In this document: positions 26,468 to 37,886 of the stretch, piece after piece | Position numbering within the stretch: position 1 is the stretch's first letter | Layout of the letters: each line of letters starts with the position of its first letter | Source: Flavobacterium sp. | Lineage (GTDB): Bacteria; Bacteroidota; Bacteroidia; Flavobacteriales; Flavobacteriaceae | Assembly: GCA_016721735.1 (NCBI GenBank) | Contig: JADKHM010000019.1 | Location: 496,001 to 560,000 of the forward strand | Direction: 5' to 3' | DNA length: 64,000 bases | Notes under the pieces: generated by a model | The model's database searches: none | Seen by the model: the letters and a program-made list of their open reading frames with translations, nothing else | Told to the model about the DNA's origin: nothing | Translations under genes and position numbers: made by a program

Positions 26468-29400
26468 TTATAATTCGTGATTAATATAAATCCAACCTGT
26501 TTTTGAATCTTCGCCATTTCTTTCGATTACGTAGAAATAGGTTCCGTCCGGCAATTCATCACCTCCATCGGTTTGACCATACCATTCCTTAGAGTAATTT
26601 GCTTTACTATAAACTTTGCTTCCATATCTATTGAAAATCTCAAGTTTTGTCACATTTTGACCTTCTAGATCAAAATAGTCATTCAAACCGTCTCCATCAC
26701 CAGTTCCTTTCGGAGAAATACCTTTTTGAATTGTACATGAAACAGAAATAGCAATAAATGGCTCTTCTGTTGAACATCCTTGATAAACTACTTCACAAGT
26801 ATAGTTTCCTGTTTGAGAAACAACAATCGTAGCGTTGTTTTGTCCACTAATAATATTGTTTTCATATTTCCATACATATGTTGCGGTTTCTATATCAAAA
26901 TCCGCTGCGGTAACAGAAAGTGTGTAGTTGCCATTCAAACATCCTCCTATAACTTCAAATTGAGGATTGTTCGCAATAGTTACTGCCAACGTTTGACCAG
27001 TTGCACATTGATTTGGTGCTGGCGTAAACGTATAGTTTTGCCCTTGCGCCGGATTAATCACATCTGGAGTCCACGTACCAACCACGCCATTTGGAGAAGT
27101 TGTTTCTAATGTCGGAACAACTCCGCCCGAACATATAGTTGCAATCTCCGCAAAATCAGAAGTTATGCTTGGTAATACGGTTGCTGTCAAAGTTTGCACA
27201 TTCGCACATTGACCAGGTGTTGGCGTAAATGTATAAGTGCTAGTTCCAACAGTTGTATTATCAATTGTAGCAGGTAACCAACTTCCTGAAATACTGTTGT
27301 TAGAAGATGCTTGCAACAACGGTGCAGTAGTACCTGCACAGAAGTCCACTATTGCGTCAAACACTGGCGTAATACTTGGTGCCGTCACGGTAGCTGTTAA
27401 CGTTTGAACTGTCGCACATTGTCCAGCGTGGTGTAAATGTATAGTGCTAGTTCCTACATTGTATTATCAATCACAGCAGGCAACCAACTTCCTGAAATAC
27501 TGTTTTGAGAAGATGCAGGCAACAAAGGTGCAGTTGTTTCAAAACAGAAATCAGCAATAGCACTAAACAAAGGAGTAATACTTGGTGCAGAAATCGTTAC
27601 TGTTAACGTTTGCGATGATGCGCATTGTCCTGCATCTGGCGTGAAAACATAATTACTGTTTCCAAGAATTGTATTGTCAATCGCTGCTGGCGACCAAGAA
27701 CCTGCTATTCCGTTAGGAGAGTTTGCAGTTAAGCTCGGTACCGCCGTTTCAAAACAGAACGGTCCAACAGCTGCAAAATCAGGAACCTGAACTGCAGTTA
27801 TGGTAATTGGGAAAGTAGAAAATCCTGCGCTTCTACATTGCGTTAAATCTTCAGCTACTGCATACGTAATAACATAATCACCTGCAGGTGAACTATCAAC
27901 GTCTACTTCTCCTGTGCTTGCATCTATTACCAATGTATTAGGATTCGAGCTAAATGTACCACCAGTCGTAAAGCCTTCTGCAGATGTATCTGGTAAAATA
28001 TTTCCTGAGTTATTACAAACCGGCGAAGTATATCCAATTGTAGTTACTGGATTGTTTACTAATTCCGACTGAATGTTCACAGTAAGCGATGACGTACAAC
28101 CAGTCGTAATATCTTCCACATTAATAACATGCGACCCGATGGCCACGTTGCTAAATGTGGTAGTAAACTGCCACGGACCTCCATCTATGTTATATTGATA
28201 TACAAAAGAAGAGAATGGCGTATACAGTCCAACGTTAGAATAATCTTCTGGATCAATTGCTGTCCAATCTGCAGCATCCCAAGTTGTGCTTGGAACTGTA
28301 GCATTAGAATTTCTTCTGTAAGTATATCCAGCCTCATTATTAGGTGTAAAATCGGTATCATCTGTTCTTCCCCAAATATCAACCAAAACATCAGCACTAG
28401 TTGTCAATCGGATGTTGTCATTAGTGTTAACACCTGCACAATCTGCATAAATTTGATCTGGAGTAACTCCACCTTGATTTGGGCTTGTACTCACTTTTAT
28501 CACATTGGTCTCATTAACGCCAATTGTTCCTGTTAATGCAATATCACAGTTAGTTGACGGATCAGCGTTTCCGTTATTATAGATTTTAAGTTTATAATTA
28601 CTTAAGTCAATAGGAGCGGTTGTTCCGTTAAACAATTCGACGTATGTTAATGACCCTAGATTAGAATCTGTCACTTCCGAAATAAATAGATTGGTTGGCA
28701 AAACTCCTCCTGGTGAAACAGGTGTTAATACTTCAATAGTTCCGGTTGTAGTAACACACGTAGGTTGAGTTATGTTAACTGTTGGAGGGTCAATTCCAAA
28801 AATATTTACTGTGAAATTACCCTCTTCAACGCAAGAACCAAACTGCGCATAAATATAAATTGTCTGCGTTTCGTCGACAATGGTTCCAGGCGCAATTACA
28901 GTACCCGTTCCGGTTGGTCCGCCTGGGGCAGTATAATAAGTATTGTTTGCTGGTAAAGGAACTAATTCAAAATTATCGCAATCTGAAACGCTATTTTGAA
29001 CAAACAGATCCAAAGTATCAATTGTTATATCCAAAGTAGACTCTGCTGTGCACAGTCCTGATTGACCATAAACGTACAATTGTTGTGTGCTAGAAATAAC
29101 ATCTCCGCCAAGTCCTGAATACATCACGCCTGTTCCGCCAGGCCCTTCATAATAATTAAATGGTGACGTTAAACCTGGTAAAGTATAGGAATCACAAGAT
29201 GCAACAGGTTCTAGGGTCGGTGCAATTAATACATCCTGAATATCAACGGTAAAACTAATTTCGTATTCACATGCAGGAACAGTAGTAGTTTCAGCATAAA
29301 CATAAATTGTTGTGATTCCTGGTGTTGTAATTGGAATGCTTGGATCAATTGGTCCAACTCCTCCAGTTTGCGAAAAGTAATTTCCAATTGTCAAGGCAGG

Positions 29401-32400
29401 TAAAGTGTAAGTCTGACAAGCTACCACATTCGGCATTGCAGGAATAATAACTTCGTTTATTCTCAACAACACATCTTCAGTTTTTGTTGAAGTTTGTCCA
29501 CCACAACCCGTATACACAGCTTGAGCAGTCATGTTTGTTGTTTCTGAAACGCATACATTAATGACTGGTTCGCTGCTATAAAATTCTCCGTCTTTTAACC
29601 ATGAGAACTCAACATTTGAATTTCCGTCTGGTGTAAATCTCCACGCTTCATTGTGAGCTTCCCATTGACCTGTATTTCTATCAGGTGGCCAGTGTGCAAC
29701 AGTTCCGGATGCATCTTGAATTCCAATTACACCTCGTCCACCGTTCCATCCTGTACAAGAAACTCTATCTTGAACGTATACTTCAATGATATTAGATGTT
29801 TCATACAATACTATTTGACTTGTTTGTAATGGTAAGGTTAGATTACAGCTAAATTGCGCAATGTTATAATAATTTACAACGAATGCTCTACAAGGCGCTT
29901 CACCTAATATTTGATAGTTAATACTTCTTTGAATCGGAGCGGTATCTACATTTGGATTGATATCTTGATAAACGCCATAAATAGCATTTAGAATTGGCAT
30001 TGTAGGATCTGGTAATGATTGCGTATATGACCAAGGACAATTTGAATTTGCAGCTTGCGTATTGAAAGTCAAAACACCATTAGATCCAACATTTACTGTA
30101 GGATAATTAACGCCATAGAAACAGAAGTTAAATGGCAAAGTAAATGGAGCCGACCAAACGTCGTCAGTGGTTACTGGAAGTTGCGTTCCTCCGGTAAACG
30201 GAAATGGTGGAGCAAACACTACAGGCAAAACGGTATAGGTTGAAGTGTCTCTAGAATCCGTAAATTCTGCCGCCAAATCCACACAATTTTCGCCTGGGCA
30301 CAAATCAATAACACCAGGACTTGTCGTAGTTACATCAATATCAACACTCGCGCAAACTGCTGGAGGAAGAGCTATAAAGAAAGTAGTCGGTCCAGTCCAA
30401 GCACTCTTGTCGATATCAGAACAGAGACTTCGTACATAAAACTCATAAAAACCTGGTGCTAAAATACCTGTGTTTACTGTTACAACGCCAGCAACTGCCG
30501 GTCCGCTTGTAATAATACTTCCTGCAGGTGATGCATTTCCAGGAACAGGTCCTAAAGGTGGTTGAAAAACATACTCCCATTGGGTTGCCGTGCCTGCCTC
30601 AGTCCAAAATAAATTAGCAGTTGGCTCATTTGGGTTTGTAGACCCTGGAGTTGTTGGTTGTGGACAAGTAGGTGGTGTACAGAAATTGAAAGGTCCTGTC
30701 CATGTACTAAGACCATTAGCTCCTCCACAAACACTTCTTACATAATAATCGTAACAAGTATTTGGCGTTAATCCAGTTGCTAAGTACGGATTTTGGGTAA
30801 CTGTTGTTCCTAATTGTGTCACAGCTGGTGCTGGTGAACCAGTAGCTTGAATCGAAATTTGCCACTCTGCTACTGGACTGTTTACATTATTTGTCCAACC
30901 TAAACTTACATTAAAAGGAGTTTGTGTTGGGTCAAACGGCGCTATTAAAGTTGCGGTTTGAGCCGAAGGTTTATAACAAGAAGGTATTGTCGTTACGTTT
31001 CTCGGACCTGTCCAAGTACTAGTCCCATTTCCAGGATCACAATTTCCTCTAATATAAAATGAATAGGCCGTTTCCGCAGTTAAGCCAGTATATATATAAC
31101 TAAACGAATCTAAATCAACTTGTATAAAGCCCGGCGATGATGCGTTTACATCAATCCACCCTGTTGAAGTTGCTGTCGGTGCTGGAGAACCTTGCGGAAG
31201 TGCCAGTATCTGCCAAGCAGTTGTAGTAGCTACACTATTCCAAGTCAAAGTAACTTGGAATGCTTGAAGCGCAGTGGATGATAATGCCGTAGGCTTGAAA
31301 CAAGTTGGTGTTGTTGTAAAAGTTTTAGGTCCAGCCCAAGTACTCACTCCATTTGATCCACCGCAGTTATTTCTTACGTAATATACATAGTTGGTTTCTG
31401 GTGTTAAAGGTGGTCCGTTGTAGGTCCAGCTCCAAAGTGGTCCAGGACCAGCTTCACCTGGATTTACTGTAATCCAACCTGTTGAAGCTGCTGTTGGTGC
31501 AGGAGATCCTGCTGGCAACACTAAAACTTGCCATGCTGTCCCTGTTGGATTTGTCCACCCAAATGTTCCCCCGAAAGGCGTTAAGGCAGTTGTTGTTAAA
31601 GCTGTTGGTTTCGGACAAGCAATACCTGTCGTAAACGCTTTTGGTCCTGCAGGGTTGCTAATAATACCTCCTCCGCAATCTGTTCGAACATAGTATTCAT
31701 AGGCTGTTTCTGGCAATAAGCCTGTAACTAACATCCCATTTGTTGCAACCAAGTCGTCCCATCGAATGTCGTCTGCTGCTGGCGCAGGTTCAGATGCCAA
31801 TTGAACTATTACTTGCCATATTGTCCCTGTTGGATTAGTCCAACTTAAAGTCGCTCCAAAAGGAGTAATTGTACCAGCGAGTAGCGCTGTTGGTTTTGGA
31901 CATTGTTCTTTCGTTCTAAAGTTTGTTCCTGTGGTCCAATCACTTGGTCCGTTTACAGAACATTGTGAACGCATATATACAGTATAATTAGTGTCTGGTA
32001 GCAACTCCGCAGGAATTACAAATGGAGGCGCTAAAACTGTTGAATAAGTCGGAATTGATGTTGCCGTTGGCGCGGGATCTCCTTGAAAAACAACGTAAAA
32101 ATCCCAACCAATAGTTGGCACTCCCGAACTCGTCCAGTTTACGTTAGCACTGTTAAAAGTAAGTGTTGTATTATTCGGAACAATCGGGTTACTTGGTTTC
32201 AAACACATTGGGTTAGCGCAATCAACCATTCCTGTGTATAATGTGGTTCCAATAGAAGTTTGCCCATTGGTGGTCAACGCGTATAAGGTCTGCCCAAAAT
32301 TATTTTTAACCGCTACACGAATTTCATCAGGGAAATCTCCTGCAACGCTCCAAAACAATTCAAATGGCACGCCGGTACAAAGTGGTACAAAAACACTAAG

Positions 32401-34161
32401 TGGACCAACGCCCGTAAGAGTAGCTCCGATGGTTTGAACCACCACGCCGTTTTGTCTCACTTCCATTCTTCCACCTTCCCATCCGCCGGCAAGGTCAGAC
32501 AATATAAACTCATAACTACATTGATTTGCAAGTTCACAAAGTGCTGTAGTAAATAAGTACGGCCCTGACCATGGACTAAAAAGGCCATCACCACAAGCTG
32601 CTCTTACCCAATATTGGTAAGCAGTACCTGCTGCTAATGGCGTCCCATCTAAGGTCGTATTCATTAGATAATTAGTGTTTACCGTTGTGGGCGTTCCTGC
32701 TCCTGAAGGAACATCCGACCCAGTGGTTTGCACCGCTACTTCCCAAGCAGTTGCGGTACTTCCTGTTCCGTTAACCCAAGAAGCATTGGCACTTGTTGGT
32801 CCTAAAACAGTCCCAGAAAGGGTTACTGGTTGAGGACAAGTGGCTTGCTGTATGGTTAAAGTATATGGGAATGTTGGTGTCGCGGTCGTGGAAGAAATCA
32901 CTATAAAAATAGGCACTCCTGCTGTTACAGCAAGTGAAGGAATAACCCTGATATTTGCAGTTGCGTTTCCAACTCCAGCAAGACAGGTAGTACCTATGGT
33001 CGCACAACTTGCGTAAACAAAAACGCCCGTGTTGGTCGCACCATTTGGATTCATCGAGATGAAAATATTTCCAGATGCGGTTGGTGTGTAGGTATAAACT
33101 ACGTCATTTCCGCCTAAGAATCCCGCTCCAGCGCCGCAAAGTGCCGCTCCTCCAGGAGATCCGTTAACAATATTATTTCCATAAATGGTCGTATTACTAG
33201 AATCTGAATATGGCAACGGATTAGTCGCCACTATCGGTTCCGAACAAGTTCTTCCTAAAGGCAAAGTACACCAGTTGAATGGTCCAACCCAATTACTATT
33301 AGAATCCGCACAAACCGATCTTACATAAAACTGATAACAAGTATTAGCAAGTAAACCAGTTGCCTCATATCGTCGTCTAGGCGCATTATTATTTGTAAAT
33401 ACCGGCGAAATTACCACGTTTGGTGCTGGTACATCTAAAGTAAAACCTGCAGGACCATATTGAACTTGGAAAGTTGTATTTGTACTTGTCCACTCCAATC
33501 TAGTCGTAGTAGCACCAATTACTGGTGTTCCCAGAGGCGCAACTGGATCTAGACATTTTTCTACAATCTTAACGTCATCAACCAACCATCGGTCTCCCGC
33601 AGTAGCACCTGTTGGTTGCGTAAATATTTTCACGAATGCGATATAACGAGGACCTGTAAAAGATAGGTCGATGACCTTTTCCTCATAATCTAACTGATCA
33701 GCAGTCAAAGTACTCAGGTCGCTTTCCGAATAAGGTAAAGCCAACACATCGGTATATTGTGTCAAATCTGTCGGATCAGCCGCAGAAGAAACACGAATTT
33801 GGTACGTTGTACCTTGATCTCCATTTAAAGTTTGTCTGGTGAAAAACCGCAATTGGCTATTGGCTAGAATAGTTCGCTGTGGTGTGATTAGCCATTCTTC
33901 GGCATAAACACCAGCACCCGTATTCTCACGATTTACAAACGCTGCTTTTGTTCCGCTATTTGCAGGAAAAGGATTGACATTGGTCTGCCAATTGATCCCA
34001 GTATTGGTTCGGTTATCCTTTACTAACCAGTTACCTGAAGTCATCGTCCAAACTCCTGAAGCATCTGGTGTAGGAGGAGCAGATTCAAAATCCTCAAACA
34101 ATTGTGAATAGCTAAGTAAGGAAGAAAAAGACAACAAAAAGATGAAAATAAATTTTTTCAT
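26468..34161 (-). CDS. Giant T9SS type-B secreted adhesin (SprB-like arrangement, one damaged repeat)
   Basis: A signal peptide (MKKFIFIFLLSFSSLLSYSQ) is followed by a choice-of-anchor-J domain (about 20-205), about nine fibronectin-III-like repeats (about 205-1290, each with C-P-x-PTAL then WTNPTGT-type strands), a further beta-sandwich region, a lamin-tail domain (about 1810-1990), four 70-residue repeats and a type-B gliding-motility-associated C-terminal domain (GDGLNDYFDLEGQ). The frame breaks at 27421-27466: the upstream piece stops at 27454 and the downstream piece (26468-27388) continues the same repeat. Against the intact neighbouring repeat, four bases are missing there; restoring them gives 7698 nt (2565 aa). 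The real start is the ATG at 34161, not 34221. It is a cell-surface filament or adhesin, presumably handled by the SprF-like protein. Confidence 0.85.
26960..27790 (-). repeat. Four 70-residue repeats in the adhesin
   Basis: Units begin near 27790, 27575, 27375 and 27160 and share a core of SGSWLPA-x-IDNTT then YTFTP-x-GQCA-x-QTLT. The second and third are nearly identical at the DNA level, which marks recent duplication and makes the block a hot spot for recombination or misassembly. The cluster of missing bases is at the end of the second unit. Confidence 0.8.
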
Positions 34162-34209
34162 AAAATGAAAATTTAGTTGGTTTATGATAGTTTTGTATTT
34201 TTCGAGCAC

Positions 34210-34217
34210 CAAATTTA
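34210..34217 (-). promoter_or_regulatory. -7 promoter motif for the adhesin operon
   Basis: On the minus strand it reads TAAATTTG, a perfect TAnnTTTG, 49 nt before the adhesin ATG at 34161. It also argues against the in-frame start at 34221, which would lie upstream of the transcript. Confidence 0.5.
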
Positions 34218-34323
34218 ACAAAATTTATGAAAGCATTAGGATAATTTTGTTTTTTAACGAATTTATCGAAGAAAAGTCCTTTTAAAACTAGAAAATAAAT
34301 GACTTTTAAGCGTTCTAAATCAC

Positions 34324-34331
34324 TAGTTTTG
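34324..34331 (+). promoter_or_regulatory. -7 promoter motif for hflX
   Basis: TAGTTTTG is a perfect TAnnTTTG placed 17 nt before the hflX ATG at 34348, predicting a short leader of about 10 nt. Confidence 0.5.
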
Positions 34332-34347
34332 CATCAGAACTTAAACT

Positions 34348-35592
34348 ATGTTAGAAAAAGAAACCATCCATTTTGAAAAAACCGTAATCGTCGGTATTAT
34401 TACTCAAAACCAATCTGAAGAAAAACTTACGGAGTATTTAGACGAATTAGAGTTTCTAACTTTTACCGCTGGCGGTGAGGTAATAAAGCGCTTTTTTCAA
34501 AAAATGGAGCGCCCAAATCCAAAGACGTTTCTAGGAACTGGAAAAATGGATGAAATTAACCATTATGTTAAGGAACACGCCATTTCTACTGTTATTTTTG
34601 ATGATGAACTATCGCCATCGCAACAGAAAAACATTACGAAAATTCTGGATTGCAAAGTACTCGATCGAACTAATTTGATATTAGACATTTTTGCACAAAG
34701 AGCCGAAACCTCCTATGCAAGAACTCAAGTTGAATTGGCACAATGCCAATACTTACTACCTCGCCTTTCGGGCATGTGGACGCATTTGGAACGACAAAAA
34801 GGAGGAATTGGAATGCGTGGCCCTGGGGAAACAGAAATCGAAACGGACCGCCGTATTGTAAGAGACCGCATTGCTTTACTAAAGGATAAAATTAAAATAA
34901 TCGACAAACAAATGTCGGTGCAACGAAGTAATCGCGGTGCCATGGTTCGTGTGGCTTTGGTAGGATATACTAATGTTGGAAAATCTACATTAATGAATGT
35001 GATTAGTAAAAGTGAAGTTTTTGTAGAAAACAAACTTTTCGCCACTTTAGACACAACGGTCAGAAAAGTTGTCATTAAAAACTTACCGTTTCTGCTTTCG
35101 GACACGGTTGGATTTATTAGAAAGTTGCCAACGCAATTGGTAGATTCCTTCAAAAGCACGCTAGATGAAGTTCGAGAAGCCGATTTGCTTTTACATGTGG
35201 TTGACATTTCTCATCCCGATTTTGAAGATCATATTGCTTCGGTAAATCAGACTTTGCTTGACATAAAAAGCAATGAAAAGCCAACGATCATGGTTTTTAA
35301 TAAAATAGATGCTTACCAAAACCTCACTATTGATGAAGATGATTTGATCACTGAAAAAACCAAACGTCACTATACATTAGAGGAATGGAAGCAAACTTGG
35401 ATGAGCGACGTGGGCGAAAAAAACGCACTATTCATTTCGGCTACCCATAAAGAAAATTTAGAGGTTTTTCGAGAACGTGTTTATGAAGCGGTCAGACAAA
35501 TTCACATTACACGATTTCCCTATAACAAGTTTTTGTACCCAGACTACAAAGACGTTATCGAAAACGACGACCTCAACCCAGAAAGTGAATAG
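34348..35592 (+). CDS. hflX: GTPase HflX, ribosome-associated
   Basis: The product is 414 aa with an N-terminal HflX domain (about 15-190, with the conserved GGIGMRGPGETEIETDRR) and a C-terminal GTPase domain: G1 GYTNVGKST, G3 DTVGFIRKLP, G4 NKID, G5-like SATHKEN. HflX binds the 50S subunit and splits or rescues stalled ribosomes, especially under stress. It is a single-gene unit between the divergent adhesin operon and a shared terminator. Confidence 0.95.
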   Translation: MLEKETIHFEKTVIVGIITQNQSEEKLTEYLDELEFLTFTAGGEVIKRFFQKMERPNPKTFLGTGKMDEINHYVKEHAISTVIFDDELSPSQQKNITKILDCKVLDRTNLILDIFAQRAETSYARTQVELAQCQYLLPRLSGMWTHLERQKGGIGMRGPGETEIETDRRIVRDRIALLKDKIKIIDKQMSVQRSNRGAMVRVALVGYTNVGKSTLMNVISKSEVFVENKLFATLDTTVRKVVIKNLPFLLSDTVGFIRKLPTQLVDSFKSTLDEVREADLLLHVVDISHPDFEDHIASVNQTLLDIKSNEKPTIMVFNKIDAYQNLTIDEDDLITEKTKRHYTLEEWKQTWMSDVGEKNALFISATHKENLEVFRERVYEAVRQIHITRFPYNKFLYPDYKDVIENDDLNPESE

Positions 35593-35603
35593 TTGAAATC
35601 ATA

Positions 35604-35630
35604 AAAAAAGCCCTTAAATAAAGGGCTTTT
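35604..35630. terminator. Bidirectional terminator between hflX and the suf operon end
   Basis: aaaagccctt (35606-35615) and aagggctttt (35621-35630) form a stem with a five-base loop, between the convergent stops at 35592 and 35647. A and T tracts flank both sides, so it can end both transcripts. Confidence 0.85.
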
Positions 35631-35646
35631 CATTTAAAAGTATGTT

Positions 35647-36564
35647 TTAGAAACCATAATTGGCGGCTAAACCAAAAATTTGTCTTGTTTGAAATCCGTT
35701 AAATGCATTGTCATCATAAATCGTTTGAACTACCAAATTCGTAGTCAAATAGCGATTGATGCGCATTACCACAGCCAACGTATAATCTAAGTCAACATTT
35801 TGTGGGTCTTCTAAGTAATTGGAGTACATATTGAGCGTGTTCTCCATCGAGACATTGGTCATGAGGTCTAGTTTATAATACGCGGAAGTATAAAAACCAA
35901 GTTCATAACGAGAACTTCTTCCTTCTTCAACTCCAAAATATGCTTTTTCTGGCAAAGTAAAATCACGATCGACAAAGGTTATTTTTGAAGTTAGTGGCGC
36001 AAGATTCACTTTTAAATTATCACTTTTTTTCCAAAACATACCAGGACCCAATGTTAGGTATCCTGGAGAAAAAATGTTGGTGAATTCTTCTCTGGTTTCT
36101 TTTCCGTTGGCATCTTTTCCGTACACATATCCTTTTGCAAATTGCGTTCTAAAATTCAAAAAGAGTGAGTAGTACCAATATCCCACAGCCTTTTTACCTA
36201 AGACAGAATTGAATTCAAATCGATCGTCTGTTTTCTTTGCAAAGTCCGAGTTCTTCGTTTGGAGTAAACCATAAGAAGCAATTACTTTATTATCCCAAGT
36301 CAGATTGTTTTTTTTGTAATTGAAGTCGTAGTTTACACCCAAATTGCCAGACATGTTGTTTTCTCCACCAGCTAACCAATTGTTGAAATTTGACTGGTTA
36401 AAAAGAAAAATTAAATTCCCTTTTCTTTTCCAACCATTGCTGGTTGTGTCGACGATTTTCTTAACCGCCTGCTCGGTATTTGTGATGATTTCTTTCTCGG
36501 CGTCTTGCGCGTGAAGTGCATTTATTGCTGAAAACAAGAAGGTGAAAAGTAAGAGTTTTTTCAT
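35647..36564 (-). CDS. DUF3078 outer-membrane-type protein
   Basis: The product is 305 aa with a signal peptide MKKLLLFTFLFSAINALHAQ and beta-rich, aromatic-rich sequence (LIFLFNQSNFNNWLAGGENN), typical of DUF3078 proteins, which look like outer-membrane barrels and are restricted to Bacteroidota. The function is unknown. I use the ATG at 36564 because it opens the signal peptide; an upstream start at 36606 would precede it with unlikely residues. It is the last gene in the suf operon direction, 63 bp after the DUF2480 gene. Confidence 0.78.
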   Translation of the reverse strand: MKKLLLFTFLFSAINALHAQDAEKEIITNTEQAVKKIVDTTSNGWKRKGNLIFLFNQSNFNNWLAGGENNMSGNLGVNYDFNYKKNNLTWDNKVIASYGLLQTKNSDFAKKTDDRFEFNSVLGKKAVGYWYYSLFLNFRTQFAKGYVYGKDANGKETREEFTNIFSPGYLTLGPGMFWKKSDNLKVNLAPLTSKITFVDRDFTLPEKAYFGVEEGRSSRYELGFYTSAYYKLDLMTNVSMENTLNMYSNYLEDPQNVDLDYTLAVVMRINRYLTTNLVVQTIYDDNAFNGFQTRQIFGLAANYGF

Positions 36565-36627
36565 TATTTTATAAATTATTATTTCACCAAAGGTAAAAAA
36601 TATCACAAAATAACATTGAATAAATGA

Positions 36628-37137
36628 CTATTTATTCTTTTTAAATAACGGAACTGCCGAACATGCTTCCCCATACATTATACTTTTTGCAACAGGCTGT
36701 AGGAACTGAATGGCTAGAATATAAGCACTTCTAGGTACAGGTTTTTTGGAACAACCTTTAAGAATTACTGGCTTATGCTCAAACTGTGAATAATCTATTT
36801 TTGGCAGTATTTCTCCATATAAAGCCGTTTCTAAATCTTCCGTTGTTCCGAAGACTATTTTCTTCGCAAATGGAATCAAATAACTAGTTACTAAGATACT
36901 GGCCCAAGCAGGAATAATAATATCTGGACTACTATAAACTGCCACATATTTATTTTGATATTGCGTCCAATCATGGGACAAAAGTGCCGCTCTAAAATCT
37001 TTCTCCTTGAGCAGAAATCCTTCGTGTAGCCATTGCGAAATGTCAACTTGCGCGCGCTCACCAGCCTGATAGAAATCTTCTAAGTCGAAAACTTCTAAAA
37101 CACTATTGGCGACCTTATTTACAATTTCGTCTTGCAC
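36628..37137 (-). CDS. DUF2480 family protein
   Basis: The product is 169 aa, opening MQDEIVNKVANSVLEVFDLE, the conserved start of DUF2480 proteins. It has a conserved Cys in LKGCSKKPVPRS and another in GEACSAVP. It probably starts at a GTG (37137), 1 bp beyond the stop of the preceding DUF59 gene; no suitable ATG lies nearby. DUF2480 genes are regular companions of SUF operons in Bacteroidota, which suggests a role in iron-sulfur assembly, but no activity is known. Confidence 0.82.
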   Translation of the reverse strand: MQDEIVNKVANSVLEVFDLEDFYQAGERAQVDISQWLHEGFLLKEKDFRAALLSHDWTQYQNKYVAVYSSPDIIIPAWASILVTSYLIPFAKKIVFGTTEDLETALYGEILPKIDYSQFEHKPVILKGCSKKPVPRSAYILAIQFLQPVAKSIMYGEACSAVPLFKKNK

Positions 37138-37138
37138 C

Positions 37139-37462
37139 TTATAACATTCCTAATTCCAACTTTGCTTCTTCGCTCATCAAATCTTTGCTCCAAGGCGGAT
37201 CAAAGGTGATTTCCACTTCTGCTCCTTTTACATTTTCAATCGCTTTGACTTTCTCCTCGACTTCTCTTGGTAACGTTTCGGCCACTGGACAGTTTGGTGA
37301 AGTCAAGGTCATTAAGATTTTCACTTCATAATCTTCATTCACCATGACGTCGTAAATCAACCCCAATTCATAGATATCCACAGGGATTTCTGGGTCGTAA
37401 ATGGTCTTTAATTTTTTAACGATTGCTTCTCCTAAAACCGTTGTGTCTATTTCTTGTTCCAT
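37139..37462 (-). CDS. sufT: SufT-like DUF59/MIP18 iron-sulfur assembly factor
   Basis: The product is 107 aa. It carries the DUF59 (MIP18) pattern: YDPEIPVDIYELGLIYDV, then the conserved Cys in LTSPNCPVAETLP, and the ending FDPPWSKDLMSEEAK. DUF59 proteins help mature iron-sulfur proteins; in SUF operons the gene is often called sufT, although this one lacks the extra N-terminal part of some SufT proteins. The ATG at 37462 is preferred over the track-longest 37495. It lies between sufE and DUF2480, 4 bp after sufE. Confidence 0.82.
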   Translation of the reverse strand: MEQEIDTTVLGEAIVKKLKTIYDPEIPVDIYELGLIYDVMVNEDYEVKILMTLTSPNCPVAETLPREVEEKVKAIENVKGAEVEITFDPPWSKDLMSEEAKLELGML

Positions 37463-37466
37463 GTTT

Positions 37467-37886
37467 TTATTTTTTTGAATTGTACGCCAATGCATACATT
37501 TTAATTTGCTTAATCATCGAAACCAAACCGTTGGCTCTAGTGGGTGACAATTGTTCCTTTAAGCCAATTTTGTCTATAAATTCCGTGTCTGCCTCTAGTA
37601 TGGCGGATGCTTTCTGATTGGAAAATACGCGAATCAAAATGGCAATAATTCCTTTCGTAATAATGGCGTCACTATCGGCAGTAAAGACAATATTTCCGTC
37701 TTTTTCTTCGCTGTGTAACCAAACTTTCGACTGGCAGCCTTTGATCGTATTGTCTTCAGTTTTGTATTTCTCGTCGATCAGCGGCAGACTTTTTCCTAAG
37801 TCGATAGTGTATTGAAACCGTTCGTCCCAATCATCAAACATTGAAAATTCATCGACAATTTCGTCTTGTATTTCTTTGATTGTCAT
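37467..37886 (-). CDS. sufE: SufE, sulfur acceptor for cysteine desulfurase SufS
   Basis: The product is 139 aa. The active-site Cys lies in IKGCQSKVWL near residue 50, and the N-terminal FDDWDERFQYTIDLG and the later GIIAILIRVFSNQ are typical. SufE takes the persulfide from SufS and passes it to SufBCD. The start codon overlaps the stop of the preceding lipoprotein gene (ATGA), so it is in the operon and translationally coupled. Confidence 0.93.
   Translation of the reverse strand: MTIKEIQDEIVDEFSMFDDWDERFQYTIDLGKSLPLIDEKYKTEDNTIKGCQSKVWLHSEEKDGNIVFTADSDAIITKGIIAILIRVFSNQKASAILEADTEFIDKIGLKEQLSPTRANGLVSMIKQIKMYALAYNSKK

Noticed and set aside
26960..33300. CRISPR-like or tandem-repeat array
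   Set aside because: The periodicity follows protein domains (FN3 and 70-residue units) within one coding frame; there are no short identical repeats with unique spacers.
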